From an uncultured Pseudomonadales bacterium (lineage in GTDB: Bacteria > Pseudomonadota > Gammaproteobacteria > Pseudomonadales > Porticoccaceae): a stretch of 64,000 nucleotides of DNA. The notes below the pieces were generated by a model. That model made no database searches. It saw nothing but the letters and a program-made list of their open reading frames with translations, and was not told the origin of the DNA. The position numbers were made by a program, and so were the translations under genes. Shown one piece after another: positions 9,313 to 20,037 of this stretch. The stretch is from NCBI GenBank assembly GCA_943788445.1, contig CALSQH010000003.1, forward strand, positions 496,001 to 560,000, given 5' to 3'. Position 1 is the first letter of the stretch; each line of letters starts with the position of its first letter.

Positions 9313-9351
9313 AGATCACAGCAACATTTATTGCAAATGCTGCTGTGATCT
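9313..9351 (-). terminator. Terminator-like hairpin after the receptor gene
   Basis: agatcacagcaacatt (9313-9328) pairs with aatgctgctgtgatct (9336-9351), 16 pairs with one G-U. On the minus strand ttctaatcttct follows. It sits directly behind the receptor stop at 9366. Confidence 0.65.
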
Positions 9352-9365
9352 AGACTGGCATCAAA

Positions 9366-11990
9366 TCAGAATTGGTAGCGTAGATTTAAACCGATAGTAC
9401 GAGGACGAATTTGATTGGCGCGGGCAACGTCAGTAGCTGCCAGAAAAGACCGTTTCAACCCAAGTAAGGCCATCATTATTGGTCAGATTATCGACAAAGA
9501 TATCGGCTGATATCTGATCAAACTGGGTGCCTACTTTTAGGTTAAGTTGGCCAAAACCACCGGCCGGAGTCTGACCAGCGCCACTGCCTACACTGTTAAA
9601 ATACTCACTGATATAGGCGTAATCAATACGGGCAAAGCTCTGTTATTAGCCAAGCTAAAGTCATATTGAATACCCAGCGTTGCATTAAAGTCTGATGACC
9701 CAGGTAAATTATCACCATCACTACCAAGAGCTTGAATCACCTGAAAGCGTTGTCTCACCGTAGGACGCGCTAATATCTACATGAAGGTTTTCGTGATACG
9801 GCTCTGGAACTCTACTCAACACCCTCCGCTACGGCTTTACCTGCGTTAAGTCCACAACACAAGATAACGCCCACTAGCTTCCTAGATTAACGCAACTGGA
9901 ATATCCATCCCAATTAATGCGATACAGCGCGGCATTGAATACAAATCGATTGTCTGCCCAAGAAGACTTAAACCCTAATTCAATGTTTTCTGTGGTATCA
10001 GAATCCAATTGAGTGGGTGATCGAATATTGAGTGCAGCACAGATAGGTTTGGAGCTATCCCTTCCCAGGCCTAAAACCCTCAGCCCATTGACCATAAACC
10101 ATCATATCTTCATTGGGGGTATAAGCTAGAAGCGCCTTATAGCTTTGCCCTGTTTCATCGCTGGACGGATTGGTAGCAAAGGTGAGCCATTGAATGATTA
10201 GACCCACCGAATTTCATAGTCGAAATGACGAACACCCACAGTGGCGGTTAGCTGATCGCTAATGCTATAGCTTAATTCACCAAAAAAGGCCTTTTGCTCA
10301 AAGGTTTCAGTGCGAAGAAGTGGGAATAGCAATCGCTCCAAGCGGCAGGGTCACTTGCAGGCCCGCCCCAACGAAGCATTGTCAATATTTTTTTCTTTGT
10401 CTTCATAATACAGCCGACAACAAACTGTAAATCACCCTCTAATGACGAACTCAATCGTAATTCTTGAATAAAATTTTCCGTGTCAGTTTTGCGCTCTGAA
10501 GTAATAGGCACTCGAAAATAACTGACTAAAATCAGTATCAAGCTCAGCAGTTATAATCAAGCTGTGAGGTAGAACTGGTAATGCTGCCCCAGCCTAAATC
10601 ATAGTTAATCACCAAGTTGGTAATATCCACCTCATTACTTAAAAACTCATAGTCGCTACCTTCTGGCCCTGTATTCACTCGATTTTGTTGATAGTCACCA
10701 GCCGCATTTAGATTTACCTCTGGCGTACCATCCTGCTCAATATCCTGCTGCAGATGCATCAGTGTAATATCCAAGTCTTCAGTGGGCTGCCAAAGGGTTG
10801 TTATACGAAACCCGTGTACTCATCATTACCCACATCATTTCGATCCTGAACCACACCACCACCAGCTTCAGCGGCGTGACTTGCTGGAAAAGGCTGACTT
10901 GCTGCAACGTTGTTAATAAAACCACTGTTATCGAATTGATAGGCCACTACTCGAACGGCTAGTTCATCTTCAATTAAGGGGATATTTATCATGCCTTGTA
11001 GCATGGTATTGTCATCGCCTCCTTCACCGGTTTGTGAGTATTTGCAGAAACCGAGCCTTCCATCTCACTTAATCACCGGCTTAGCTGGGAGTACTCGTAC
11101 AACACCACCCATTGAATCGGACCATACAGAGTGCCCTGTGGGCCGCGCAATACTTCAATCGCTCCACATCCACTAGTTTGATATCTGCATTCCACTTCGC
11201 CATGAAAGCACTTGAGGTTCCCAACCCAGTTAATGGCACCTCGCCCAAATAAGACACCGCGTTGAACTTGATGCTTGAGGGTCCGCAGAAAGCCTCGTAT
11301 CACAATACTATTCTGCCCTGCACCACGATCCTGCATACTCATCCCAGGCAAGGTCCGCAGGTAATCATCCATCCCCACCAACCCACGCTTCTCAATCGTA
11401 TCCCCACTCAACGCAGAAATCGCCATGGCAGTATCCTGAATACTCTGCCCAGCCCCCCGCTTACTCGCGGTTACAATAATTTCATCAATTTGATTTTGCT
11501 GCGTCGCAGCCTGTTGATCGCTATCTACACCCTGTGCGGTTGCACCGGTTGCAAACATCGCTATAAATGTTGCCAGTAAAGTTTTTCTATTATCTCTTCC
11601 CCGTTCCATAGTCTTCTCCCGATCTTTCAGTTTTGTAGGATCGCGGTATGAAATTACTATCACGCCGCCTTCTGTTAGATCGCCGGAAAAGTCTGTGTTG
11701 CGAAGCAGTATTTGAAGCGCTTCGTTGATCGTGTGTGAACCATTGACGGGGTTAACGCCTGTCTGTTGAGCCAGTTCGTGGGGGTAGAGCAGTTGGACTT
11801 GGGTTAGTTGTACGAAAGCGTCCAGTGCTTTACCTAAGGTTCCCTTTTGGATACTGAAGTTGTACCGCGTTTGGGGGTCATGAGCATTTGCGCTTGCTGC
11901 AAACATTGCTACCGCTGCGGCTATGCAGATGGCTGCTAATAGTCGTTGCAAACGTAATACTCTCCACAAAGTTGGCTCGGTGATTAACAT
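9366..11990 (-). pseudogene. TonB-dependent receptor/transducer with STN domain, frame-broken
   Basis: The N terminus (from 11990) has a signal peptide and an STN signalling domain (FSIQKGTLGKALDAF..., residues ~40-115), then a TonB-box/plug start DEIIVTASKRG and PGMSMQDRGAGQNSIVIRG. In the plug the frame then breaks: GEVPLTGLGTSS and NADIKLVDVER read in one frame, IEVLRGPQGTLYG in another. Barrel fragments follow in several frames, and the C terminus (IRPRTIGLNLRYQF, stop at 9366-9368) is a typical outer-membrane end. The STN domain normally signals to a FecR anti-sigma factor, and an intact FecR/sigma pair lies just upstream. The substrate is unknown. Confidence 0.85.
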
Positions 11991-12215
11991 ACGATTTAGT
12001 CTTTTCCACCGATCCTACAGATACAGACTTCGACGCTGGGAAAACCCATAAACACTCCTGTGATATTTAAAATAATTCTGCGGTTTTAACCTTTTTGTCC
12101 CTTAATGCTTTTATTCTTTTTATCCTCTAACTATGGCGCAGAGATTTAGGTTATGGGGATTTTTTTGTGGTTTGGGCCTGCGATGCTGCCCTTTGGGTGA
12201 CTGATGGCCGCTGGG

Positions 12216-13349
12216 TTAAATGTTTTCTGGCCTTAAAATGCGCAGGCGTTTGGGGCCGATGCGTTCGATGCGTAGGTCGATCATTATTTCCAGGGCTTCG
12301 ATCATGGCGTCGACTTCGCCGACGTTGAAGCTGCCGGCTATGGGGAGTTCGCGCAGGCTGGGGTCGTCGATGTCGATGGTGACGTCGGTGTAGCGGCTTA
12401 CGCTGGCGACGACTTCTGCGAGTGGCTCACCGGCAAAGGCGAGCCTGCCTTGGCGCCATGAGAGTTTGCGCTGGATGGTGGCGGGCGCGACCATGTCGAG
12501 GCTTTCGACGGTTTTTTCGAATATGGCTTTTTGTCCTGCGGTGATGACGCCTAGGGGGGCTTGGGGCTGGCTGTTGGCTTGGGCGATGCTGTTAGTTTCA
12601 CTGAGGTTGCTGCCGCTGGGTCGGCTGGCGAGTGCGACGCTGCCTTCTTCGACGATAACGTCGATTTTTTCGTTGTTCAGAAATACGCTGAAGGCGGTGC
12701 CGACGGCGGTGACTACGCCGTTACCTGCGTAGACTGAGAAGGGTTTTTGTTTGTTGGGGGCGACGTCGAAGTAGGCTTCGCCGCTAACCAGACGGATGAT
12801 GCGTGCGGTTTCTGTGTAGGTGACGTCGACTTGGCTGTTGGTGTTGATCTGTATGGCGGAGCCGTCGGGCAGGTTGATGGTTTGCTGTTCGCCGAGGGCG
12901 GTGATGTAGCTGCCTTGGTGGAGCTGGTTTAGGTTGTTAATTATCTGGTAGCTGAGGCCGAGTATGCCGATAAGCGCGATGGTGGCAAATGCGCTGACGC
13001 TGAAGGCTCTGGCGCTGAGGGCTCTGGCAGTGATAAACGGTCGCAGGCCAATAAGCCTTTCCCAGAGGGTTGGGCCGCTGGTTTTGGCGGTGTTTTTAGG
13101 GCTTTGCTGGTGGTCGACGGCGGCGGCATGGTCGTTGAGTTCTTCGAGGATGTCGAGGCTGCCCCAGAGTGCGGCGAGTTTTGTGTAGGCTTCGCGGTGT
13201 TTGTAGCTGCTGATTAGCCAGGTTTGAAACTCTTGCTGTTGGGCGGCGCTCATGTCGTTGTCTTCGGCGCGCATTATCCACAGGGCGGCCTGGGCTTCGA
13301 TTTCCTTGCTGTCTGGAAAGCTGATTATGCTGTCGGTGTCAGTTGTCAT
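12216..13349 (-). CDS. fecR: FecR-family anti-sigma/transmembrane sensor
   Basis: 377 aa. It has an N-terminal cytoplasmic DUF4880-like segment (AALWIMRAEDN...FQTWL), one membrane helix (ALSARAFSVSAFATIALIGI region), then the periplasmic FecR domain (LGEQQTINLPDGSAIQINTN, VSGEAYFDVA, VTAVGTAFSV) and a C-terminal part resembling STN (ADVTIDIDD-like, FNVGEVDAMIEAL). Such proteins relay ligand binding at a TonB transducer to an ECF sigma factor. The start codon follows the sigma stop directly (TAAATG), so the two are translationally coupled. The gene is intact although the neighbouring transducer is dead. Confidence 0.9.
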   Translation of the reverse strand: MTTDTDSIISFPDSKEIEAQAALWIMRAEDNDMSAAQQQEFQTWLISSYKHREAYTKLAALWGSLDILEELNDHAAAVDHQQSPKNTAKTSGPTLWERLIGLRPFITARALSARAFSVSAFATIALIGILGLSYQIINNLNQLHQGSYITALGEQQTINLPDGSAIQINTNSQVDVTYTETARIIRLVSGEAYFDVAPNKQKPFSVYAGNGVVTAVGTAFSVFLNNEKIDVIVEEGSVALASRPSGSNLSETNSIAQANSQPQAPLGVITAGQKAIFEKTVESLDMVAPATIQRKLSWRQGRLAFAGEPLAEVVASVSRYTDVTIDIDDPSLRELPIAGSFNVGEVDAMIEALEIMIDLRIERIGPKRLRILRPENI

Positions 13350-13991
13350 TTACTGTTCACTCTCGAGTTCGCTTTTGTTGTCGCTGGTTTTCTCATTGCT
13401 GTCTGCATCTGGCGATGGCTGTTGTCGCAAACTGTTGGCCTCTGCCGCTAATCCAGCACTGAGCACGGACCCAAATTCTGCGGGGTCGTAGCCCTCTTCT
13501 CGCAATCTGGTGTTGCACTGCACTAGCGCGGTTGCGACGCGCTTTTCTACGGTGCTTAGCGATACGTTTAGCCGGGTGGCGATTTGCTTAAATTTAAGCT
13601 TTTCCATTTTACGCATCAGCAGTGCTTGGCGGTGGTGCTCTGGCAGGCTGGCAATGACTTTGGAGGCCACTACGAGTTTGCGCTGTCCGTCGATTTGGTT
13701 TTCGATGGATACTTGCCGCTCATCTATTAAGACTTCCGTTCCTCCGGAATCCTCAATGTGATCTGTGTTGGTGTTCACTTTTCGCTTTAATTCACTGAGT
13801 GCGAGGTTTTTGGCTACGCGCAGCAAAAAGGCTTTGGGGTTTTGGATGTCGGTCTTGGTTTCTGCGGCGAAGGCTTTAAGAAAGGTTTCTTGGGTATAGT
13901 CTTCAATCTCTTCATGGCGACGGCAATAGCGTGCGAATATCCGTTTGATGGACTTTTCGTGTTGTTGAAAAGCGTGCAATATTTTCGACAT
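13350..13991 (-). CDS. fecI: ECF RNA polymerase sigma factor (FecI-like)
   Basis: 213 aa. Region 2 includes IEDYTQETFLKAF, and region 4 includes LPEHHRQALLMRKMEKLKFKQI with the helix-turn-helix around VSLSTVEKRVATAL. It is a sigma-70-family extracytoplasmic factor, normally held by the FecR protein encoded next and freed when a TonB-dependent transducer binds its ligand. The C-terminal ~40 residues are polar and low-complexity (Ser/Asp/Glu-rich) beyond the usual family length. With the transducer broken, it would be either silent or serving another receptor. Confidence 0.9.
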   Translation of the reverse strand: MSKILHAFQQHEKSIKRIFARYCRRHEEIEDYTQETFLKAFAAETKTDIQNPKAFLLRVAKNLALSELKRKVNTNTDHIEDSGGTEVLIDERQVSIENQIDGQRKLVVASKVIASLPEHHRQALLMRKMEKLKFKQIATRLNVSLSTVEKRVATALVQCNTRLREEGYDPAEFGSVLSAGLAAEANSLRQQPSPDADSNEKTSDNKSELESEQ

Positions 13992-14500
13992 GGTTGATTT
14001 TATTTTTTGGTTCGCTGGTATTTATAAAAGTAGCACAGGGAAAAAATACTGCTGGGAAAGTGTTATTGAGCGCTGTTTGTTTATGAGACTTTTTGTTTAT
14101 AAGTTGGGGGCTTGAACGGCTTGCTCGATTTAGTCACACAACTTGCAATGCACGCGGAGTAATTGCGCATAGATTAATCGGACCAATTGGGGTATCTGTA
14201 TTGGCGATAATTATTAACAGGAAGAGTTTCAGGTGCTGAAGGCTATTGTTAGCGGCGACCATTAATGACCCGTTTGAGCAGAGTTTTTTTGCTATGGCGC
14301 AACTACCCTGCTTGCTGGCTTTGCAGGGCGGCAACTTGGGGCGCTTTAAGATAAGGCTCTCTGAGTTTCAGGCATGGCATCAAGTTTGGAACCACCGGAC
14401 CCTATAATACGCCTTTTATCCGGTAAAATACTCGTATGACGCGACCGTTTCCGGTAGCATTCCCCCTGCACTCTCGCACAGACTCTGCGGACAAAATTTA
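13992..14500. other. Intergenic region upstream of pyrC
   Basis: 509 bp between the divergent sigma gene and pyrC. No convincing gene is present. A tataat hexamer at 14403-14408 could be the -10 of a pyrC promoter, but no good -35 lies 16-18 bp upstream. No repeat or strong hairpin was seen. Confidence 0.5.
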
Positions 14501-15535
14501 ATGGATCAAATCACTCTTACCCTTCCTGACGACTGGCACCTGCATCTTCGCGATAAGGAGACTCTGGCATCCACTGTGCCTGCAGCGACGCGCGGTTTTG
14601 GGCGCGGTATTATTATGCCAAATCTGGTGCCACCGGCGACTACTGTTGAGCGGGTTGCCGCTTACCGCGAGCGTATTCTGGCGCAGCGCCCTGAGGGCTC
14701 AAATTGGGAACCGCTGATGGTTCTCTATTTAACAGACAATACTTCCCCGGATGAAATTCGCGCGGCGAAGGAATGTGGGTTTATCCATGGCTGTAAATAC
14801 TACCCGGCTGGCGCGACGACCAATTCCGACTCTGGGGTGACTGACCTTAACAATATCACTGCGGTTCTGGAGACCATGGAAGAGGTAGGGATGATCCTTC
14901 AGCTGCACGGTGAGGTGACTACTGCAGATATTGATATCTTTGATCGCGAGGCGGTCTTTATTGAGCGTCATCTGCGGGTTATAGCGGAGAAGTTTCCGCG
15001 CCTGAAAATTATTCTCGAACATATCACCACAAAACAGGCGGCGGAGTTTGTGGCCAGCGCCGGCGACAATATTGCGGCGACTATTACCCCTCAACACTTG
15101 CTGTACAACCGCAACGATATGTTAGTTGGCGGTATTCGCCCGCACCTGTTCTGCCTGCCGATACTAAAGCGCGATATTCATCAGCATGCGCTGATCAAGG
15201 CGGCTATTAGTGGCAGTAAAAAATTCTTTCTCGGCACCGATTCGGCGCCCCATGCCAAAAATAAAAAAGAGTCAGCCTGTGGCTGTGCCGGTTGCTTTAG
15301 CCATCATGCGGGGATTGAGCTTTACGCTCAGGCTTTTGAAGAGGCCGGCGCACTGGATAAACTCGAAGCCTTTGCCAGCTTTTATGGTGCAGACTTTTAT
15401 GACCTGCCAAGAAATACCGATACTATTACCCTTGTTCGCGAAACCTGGGAACTGCCAGCGACTATCCCCTTTGAGGATACCCAGCTGGTTCCACTGGGTG
15501 CCGGCACCTCTCTTAACTGGAAATTGAGCCTCTAA
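14501..15535 (+). CDS. pyrC: Dihydroorotase
   Basis: 344 aa, the usual length for class II dihydroorotase. It catalyses cyclisation of carbamoyl-aspartate to dihydroorotate in pyrimidine synthesis. The zinc-binding WHLHLRD (H13, H15), the carboxylatable Lys in [13 protein letters not shown] (K99), H136, H174 (LEHITTKQA) and catalytic D247 (LGTDSAPHA) are all present. Its stop overlaps the rnt start by one base (TAATG), so the two genes are cotranslated. Confidence 0.97.
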   Translation: MDQITLTLPDDWHLHLRDKETLASTVPAATRGFGRGIIMPNLVPPATTVERVAAYRERILAQRPEGSNWEPLMVLYLTDNTSPDEIRAAKECGFIHGCKYYPAGATTNSDSGVTDLNNITAVLETMEEVGMILQLHGEVTTADIDIFDREAVFIERHLRVIAEKFPRLKIILEHITTKQAAEFVASAGDNIAATITPQHLLYNRNDMLVGGIRPHLFCLPILKRDIHQHALIKAAISGSKKFFLGTDSAPHAKNKKESACGCAGCFSHHAGIELYAQAFEEAGALDKLEAFASFYGADFYDLPRNTDTITLVRETWELPATIPFEDTQLVPLGAGTSLNWKLSL

Positions 15536-16173
15536 TGGAAATGCCTGAAGAACTTCTAACCCCGTCTAAAATATCCGACCGTTTTCGCGGTTTTTTACCG
15601 GTGGTTGTGGACGTTGAGACGGGCGGTTTTGATTCTCGCCGCGATGCGTTGCTGGAAATCGCTGCGGTTATTTTGGAGATGGATTTTCAGGGCAATCTGC
15701 AGATTAAAGAGACTTACAATAAAAATATCGATCCGTTTCCCGGTGCCAATGTTGATCAGGCTGCGTTGGAGTTTACCGGCATTGATCTCTATGACCCGGA
15801 GCGTATGCCGGAGGAAGAGGGTGAGGCTTTAAGGGATATTTTCCGCCCTATCCGTCAGGAAATCAGCGCCACTGGCTGCACCCGTGCAGTGATGGTTGCT
15901 CACAATGCCCACTTTGATCTTGGCTTTGTGAATGCGGCGGTGAATCGCAATCAGATTAAACGCAATCCATTCCATCCGTTCTCTTGCTTTGATACTTCTT
16001 CACTGGCTGGCTTGGCTTATGGTCAGACTGTTTTGGCTAAGGCCTGTCAGGCGGCGGGTATGGATTTTGATAATCGCAATGCCCACAGTGCGCTCTACGA
16101 TACGGTGAAAACCGCTGAGCTTTACTGCAAGATTGTTAACCGCTGGAAAGAGCTTGGCGGTTGGCCAGCTTAA
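15535..16173 (+). CDS. rnt: Ribonuclease T
   Basis: 212 aa. A DEDDh exonuclease that trims tRNA and other stable RNA 3' ends: D26 and E28 in VVDVETGG, D128 in [10 protein letters not shown], and H184/D189 in NAHSALYDT are visible. Length and motifs match RNase T, not the related DNA polymerase III epsilon subunit. It is coupled to pyrC through a one-base overlap. Its 3' end faces the convergent symporter gene, 7 bp away. Confidence 0.95.
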   Translation: MEMPEELLTPSKISDRFRGFLPVVVDVETGGFDSRRDALLEIAAVILEMDFQGNLQIKETYNKNIDPFPGANVDQAALEFTGIDLYDPERMPEEEGEALRDIFRPIRQEISATGCTRAVMVAHNAHFDLGFVNAAVNRNQIKRNPFHPFSCFDTSSLAGLAYGQTVLAKACQAAGMDFDNRNAHSALYDTVKTAELYCKIVNRWKELGGWPA

Positions 16174-16180
16174 CAGCGGT

Positions 16181-17626
16181 TTATCGAAAGTTATTGTTAA
16201 CCCAAAAGTCTGCTTTTTCAATGCCCAGTGCCTGGGGATCAAATACCGGATCCACACCGGAATTAATCTGCGTTTCATAATCTTTAAGGGCCAGCAAGGC
16301 GGGCCGCTGCAAGATAATAATCGCCACGATATTTAACCAGGCCATTATGCCGACACCAACATCACCGAGCGCCCAGGCTATATCAGCACTTTTAACCCCG
16401 CCGTAAATAACTGAGGTGACTACCAGCAGTTTAAGCAGGTTGGCCAACCATGGGCGATGCACTTTGCGGTTGATATACATTACATTGGTTTCAGCGATGT
16501 AGTAGTAGGCAACAATTGTCGTAAAGGCGAAAAACAGCAGTGCGATGGCCAGGATGCTGCTGCCAAATCCGGGCAGAACCGTATCGAAGGCGGCCTGCAC
16601 ATAGCCCGGCCCGGCTTCAACACCGGCCAGTCCCTGATAGAGATAGCCACCGTCGCCGCTCTCTACATTGTAGAGACCGGTTAATAAAATCATAAAGGCG
16701 GTGGCGGAGCAGATCAGCAATGTATCTACATAGACTGAGAATGCCTGCACTAGACCCTGCTTGGCGGGATGAGAAACTTCTGCGGCAGCCGCTGGGTGTG
16801 GGCCACTGCCCTGCCCGGCTTCGTTGGAGTAGACGCCGCGCTTAACACCCCACTGCACGGCCATTCCGATAATCGCGCCAAACCCGGCATCGAGGCCAAA
16901 GGCGCTATTAATAATCAGCTTTACGACTGTTGGCACCAATTCGAGGTTGGCGAAGACCACAAACAGGGAGATGGCAATATAACCGGCTGCCATCAGTGGT
17001 ACGGCTACCTGGGCAAAGTGAGCGATACGCTTCACACCACCGACAACAATTAACAGCAGGCCCAAGGCCAGTCCGCCAGCAGTGTATTCAACCGGCACTG
17101 CCCAGGCGTTTTGCATGGCGGCGGCAATACTGTTGGCCTGAATACCCGGCAGGCAGAAACCCATAGCGACAATAGTGGCCACGGCAAAGGTCCATGCGTA
17201 CCATTTTTGACCCATGGATTTTTCAATATAGTAGGCGGGGCCACCACGGTAGTTGCCGTTGTCGTCTTTCTCTTTATAGATCTGTGCAAGGGTGGCTTCG
17301 ATATAGGCGGTGGATGCGCCGAGGAAGGCAACGGTCCACATCCAAAATACTGCGCCCGGGCCACCGATGGCGATGGCGGTGGCTACGCCGGCGATATTGC
17401 CGGTGCCGACTCGGCCTGAAAGTGACATGGTGAGTGCTTGGAATGAGGAGACGCCTGCGTCGGAGCTGCGTCCTTCAGTCATTATTTTTATCATATGTCC
17501 GAAGTGTCGTACTTGCAGAAATTTGGTGCGCAATGAAAAGTAGAGGCCTGTTCCGAGGCATAGGTAGATAAGCGCTGAGCTCCAGATTATGCCATTCAGA
17601 TAGTTAATAAACGCTTCCAAGGTCAT
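16181..17626 (-). CDS. Sodium:alanine/glycine symporter (AGCS family)
   Basis: 481 aa multi-helix membrane protein. Typical AGCS stretches: QALTMSLSGRVGTGNIAGVA near the N terminus, GGPAYYIEKSMG, and GVKRGVYSNEAGQGSGPHPAA. Members take up alanine or glycine with Na+, which fits a marine habitat. It appears complete, with about eleven hydrophobic helices ending VAIIILQRPALLALKDYE. It is monocistronic: the gene upstream (FHA protein) ends 31 bp away on the same strand and may be cotranscribed, but no functional link is evident. Confidence 0.93.
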   Translation of the reverse strand: MTLEAFINYLNGIIWSSALIYLCLGTGLYFSLRTKFLQVRHFGHMIKIMTEGRSSDAGVSSFQALTMSLSGRVGTGNIAGVATAIAIGGPGAVFWMWTVAFLGASTAYIEATLAQIYKEKDDNGNYRGGPAYYIEKSMGQKWYAWTFAVATIVAMGFCLPGIQANSIAAAMQNAWAVPVEYTAGGLALGLLLIVVGGVKRIAHFAQVAVPLMAAGYIAISLFVVFANLELVPTVVKLIINSAFGLDAGFGAIIGMAVQWGVKRGVYSNEAGQGSGPHPAAAAEVSHPAKQGLVQAFSVYVDTLLICSATAFMILLTGLYNVESGDGGYLYQGLAGVEAGPGYVQAAFDTVLPGFGSSILAIALLFFAFTTIVAYYYIAETNVMYINRKVHRPWLANLLKLLVVTSVIYGGVKSADIAWALGDVGVGIMAWLNIVAIIILQRPALLALKDYETQINSGVDPVFDPQALGIEKADFWVNNNFR

Positions 17627-17657
17627 TCCCCTGTTTTATTTTTATTTGGGTTAATTA

Positions 17658-18632
17658 TTATTTCTTTTCTGCCTGCCTTTCGGCTTCAACAAACACGTCG
17701 TCGAGACTCAGTATATAGTTATCGACTGTTTCCGCGGAACTGATTTGCAAGGCGGGTAATTCTATGGCGGAGAAGTATTCTGGGTAGGGAGAAAACTCGC
17801 CCCATTGCTTCATTTGCGAGGTGATACTGATGACGATAAGCAGTGCGATAAAACCTGCCGATGTAATCCAGCGCTGGCGGGCTAGCATATTGGTTGCCAA
17901 AGCGAAATTGGCCGAGAGTAAAATAGCGCCAAGTAGAAGCCCAAAGAGTGGCGCTATGCTGTTGATAAGTATCTCTGCACTGAGGTTGTAACCTATTACA
18001 CCGATAATCCATTCGCTTGCCGTATAGATCAGGCTGGCCAGCAAGATTAGACTGTAGTGCCCCAGGAAGTTACTCTCTTCACGCATGAAGCGGCCTATAC
18101 CACTCCAGAACAAGGCTAATAGCAGCGGGATTACTTGGCTAACCAGTATGCCGGAAACAATATTTTTCCATTCCCATTCGACAAAGCTGTTGACGTAGAC
18201 TGTGGCTATATCGACGGCGACGGCGAGTATAAATAGCGGTAGCCAGATGGAGAATCGATTTAACTGGCCGACATCTTTTTCCAGTCGGTGCAGTTTTTTT
18301 GTACCTTCAACTGGGTGGCTGTCGGCGACAATGCGCAGTCTTGTGCGGCCTATTTTTATCTCTGCGCCATGGGCTAATACAGGGGTTTGTGGGTTGCCAA
18401 TATCGGTCGATGGATTTTTGATTATCTCGACGCCGTTAAGACTGTTGAGATCACTGAGTTGCCAGCCCTTGTCGTCGACAGCATCCAATCGCAGATGGTT
18501 GGCAGAGATATGGCTGTCGTTGAGGACGACGTCGTTTTGATAACCGCGGCCGATGCTGATCGATGTTCCTTCAAGGCGAAAATGCCGGTGACTCTTTCCA
18601 CCCCAGCCGAGCACTTCAACAATTACTGCCAT
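17658..18632 (-). CDS. FHA-domain membrane protein
   Basis: 324 aa. An N-terminal FHA domain (residues ~20-105) shows SISIGRGYQNDVVL, SHISANHLRLD and SDLNSLNGVEI, the G-R...S-x-x-H...N-G pattern that binds phosphothreonine. From residue ~130 there are about five membrane helices (for example FSIWLPLFILAVAVDIATVY and LLFGAILL-like stretches). The C-terminal ~50 residues are polar. Its first 10 bp overlap the end of the upstream protease gene, indicating a two-gene operon. It probably senses phosphorylation on the cytoplasmic side of the inner membrane and acts with the periplasmic protease; no closer family was recognised. Confidence 0.8.
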   Translation of the reverse strand: MAVIVEVLGWGGKSHRHFRLEGTSISIGRGYQNDVVLNDSHISANHLRLDAVDDKGWQLSDLNSLNGVEIIKNPSTDIGNPQTPVLAHGAEIKIGRTRLRIVADSHPVEGTKKLHRLEKDVGQLNRFSIWLPLFILAVAVDIATVYVNSFVEWEWKNIVSGILVSQVIPLLLALFWSGIGRFMREESNFLGHYSLILLASLIYTASEWIIGVIGYNLSAEILINSIAPLFGLLLGAILLSANFALATNMLARQRWITSAGFIALLIVISITSQMKQWGEFSPYPEYFSAIELPALQISSAETVDNYILSLDDVFVEAERQAEKK

Positions 18633-19921
18633 GTGGATACCCTCATCAATTTACGGGCAAAGGCTTTGGCATTTTTCTGGCTCACCCCCGCCAGAGTGAA
18701 GTGACTTAAAAATGCCGATCGGGCGTTGTCGACGGTGCCCTGCACAAACAGGACGTCATAAAGTTGCGGGTAGTCTTTGTAGGCGCGCGCGCAGAATACG
18801 GCTTTGGTTTTGCGTTTGTTGACATCGCTGTTGCCACCTGCAATCACAAACTGGTCGTCGCAGCTATAATCACCGACATCTTTTTCATTGGCTTTATTAC
18901 CGGGAACAAAGTCGGCGAACAGACGTTGGTAGTAGGCGTAAAATTGCAGGGCGTTGAGCTTGTCAGCCTCCAGCCAGAAAAATTGATATTCGATAATGCC
19001 GCTATTAAATTTACCGCGCAGATAGATATTATCTTCGCTGCGGCAGGTGCGGTCGGCGCTGAGGAACTGGGCTTTTTCCGATGAGCTGTTGGAGCCTCCC
19101 CAGCATTTTACGTAGGGTTTTAGTTCGTCGATAACCTGGGCTTGGCCCAAGGGTATGGTGGGCCAGTCTAGGGCGAGCAGTCGGGTAAACTTTTCTTCTT
19201 GATCATCAAATAGCTGTTGGCCGATGCGCTGGGTCATGTCCTCTAGCTGGTTATCTCTGCTTTGATACTCTGTGATTAATCGGTGCAGGGCGGTTACTGG
19301 GACTAAAAAGCTGACTTGGTTGCCCGCTGTAGAGACATTGATGCCGACGACCTGCCCGGCTTCACTGAGGGTTGGACCGCCGCTCATACCCGAGTTTAAT
19401 GAGCCGGTGAAATGCACTCGCGGGTGATAGCTGGTTTGATTGACGCCATTGTAGGTGCCGGGCACGACAGTCAGGCCGAGATCGAGGGGATTGCCTAGGG
19501 CAAAGACCGGAACGCCGACGGCCGGTTCGGCAAGCGCTAGAGGCAGAGGCTGTGCGGCTAGGTCGCCGGCGCTGACAAGTGCTAGGTCGTTAATTACATC
19601 GACATCAACCAGTTTTAGATTGCCTATTTTATCGCCGGCGGCAAGGTATTCAATGCGGTATTGATCGGGCTTGCTGGCCGCCATTTGGATAACATGATAG
19701 TTGGTGGCGATCAGTCCTTGAGCATTGACCACAAATCCTGAGCCGATTGCGCTTTTGCTGCCGGAGGTAATATCGATAATTCTGATTTGCAGGATGCCGG
19801 CTTTGTTGTCAGCGAATAAGGTGCGGGCATTTTCGTTTTGACTGAAGCCGATGCTATGCCAGCAGAGTAATAATCCCAGTAGGATTTTAACTGACCGCCC
19901 TGTCGTTTTATTGTTTCCCAA
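18623..19921 (-). CDS. Trypsin-like serine protease (DegP-type fold, no PDZ)
   Basis: 432 aa with a signal peptide (VKILLGLLLCWHSIGFSQ). Catalytic triad: His in GLIATNYHVIQ, Asp in DVINDLALVSAG and Ser in LNSGMSGGPTL, all within residues ~55-210. No PDZ domain follows; the C-terminal ~200 residues hold four Cys (CWGG, RTCRSED, YSCDDQ, AVFCAR) that could form disulfides in the periplasm. The gene overlaps the FHA membrane protein gene by 10 bp, suggesting that the two products work together. Substrate is unknown. Confidence 0.85.
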   Translation of the reverse strand: MGNNKTTGRSVKILLGLLLCWHSIGFSQNENARTLFADNKAGILQIRIIDITSGSKSAIGSGFVVNAQGLIATNYHVIQMAASKPDQYRIEYLAAGDKIGNLKLVDVDVINDLALVSAGDLAAQPLPLALAEPAVGVPVFALGNPLDLGLTVVPGTYNGVNQTSYHPRVHFTGSLNSGMSGGPTLSEAGQVVGINVSTAGNQVSFLVPVTALHRLITEYQSRDNQLEDMTQRIGQQLFDDQEEKFTRLLALDWPTIPLGQAQVIDELKPYVKCWGGSNSSSEKAQFLSADRTCRSEDNIYLRGKFNSGIIEYQFFWLEADKLNALQFYAYYQRLFADFVPGNKANEKDVGDYSCDDQFVIAGGNSDVNKRKTKAVFCARAYKDYPQLYDVLFVQGTVDNARSAFLSHFTLAGVSQKNAKAFARKLMRVSTWQ

Positions 19922-20037
19922 GCTGAATCTCCCGATCTACGCATGACCATTCTTTCAATACATCTTCGCTATTACAAGTGTTGAAACAAGTATTGAAAAT
20001 AGTCGAATGGCTATTGACTGGTTAAGCACGTTAAAAT

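Noticed and set aside
14134..14334. 66-codon minus-strand ORF in the gap before pyrC
   Set aside because: No ribosome-binding site, no recognisable domain, and no neighbour link.
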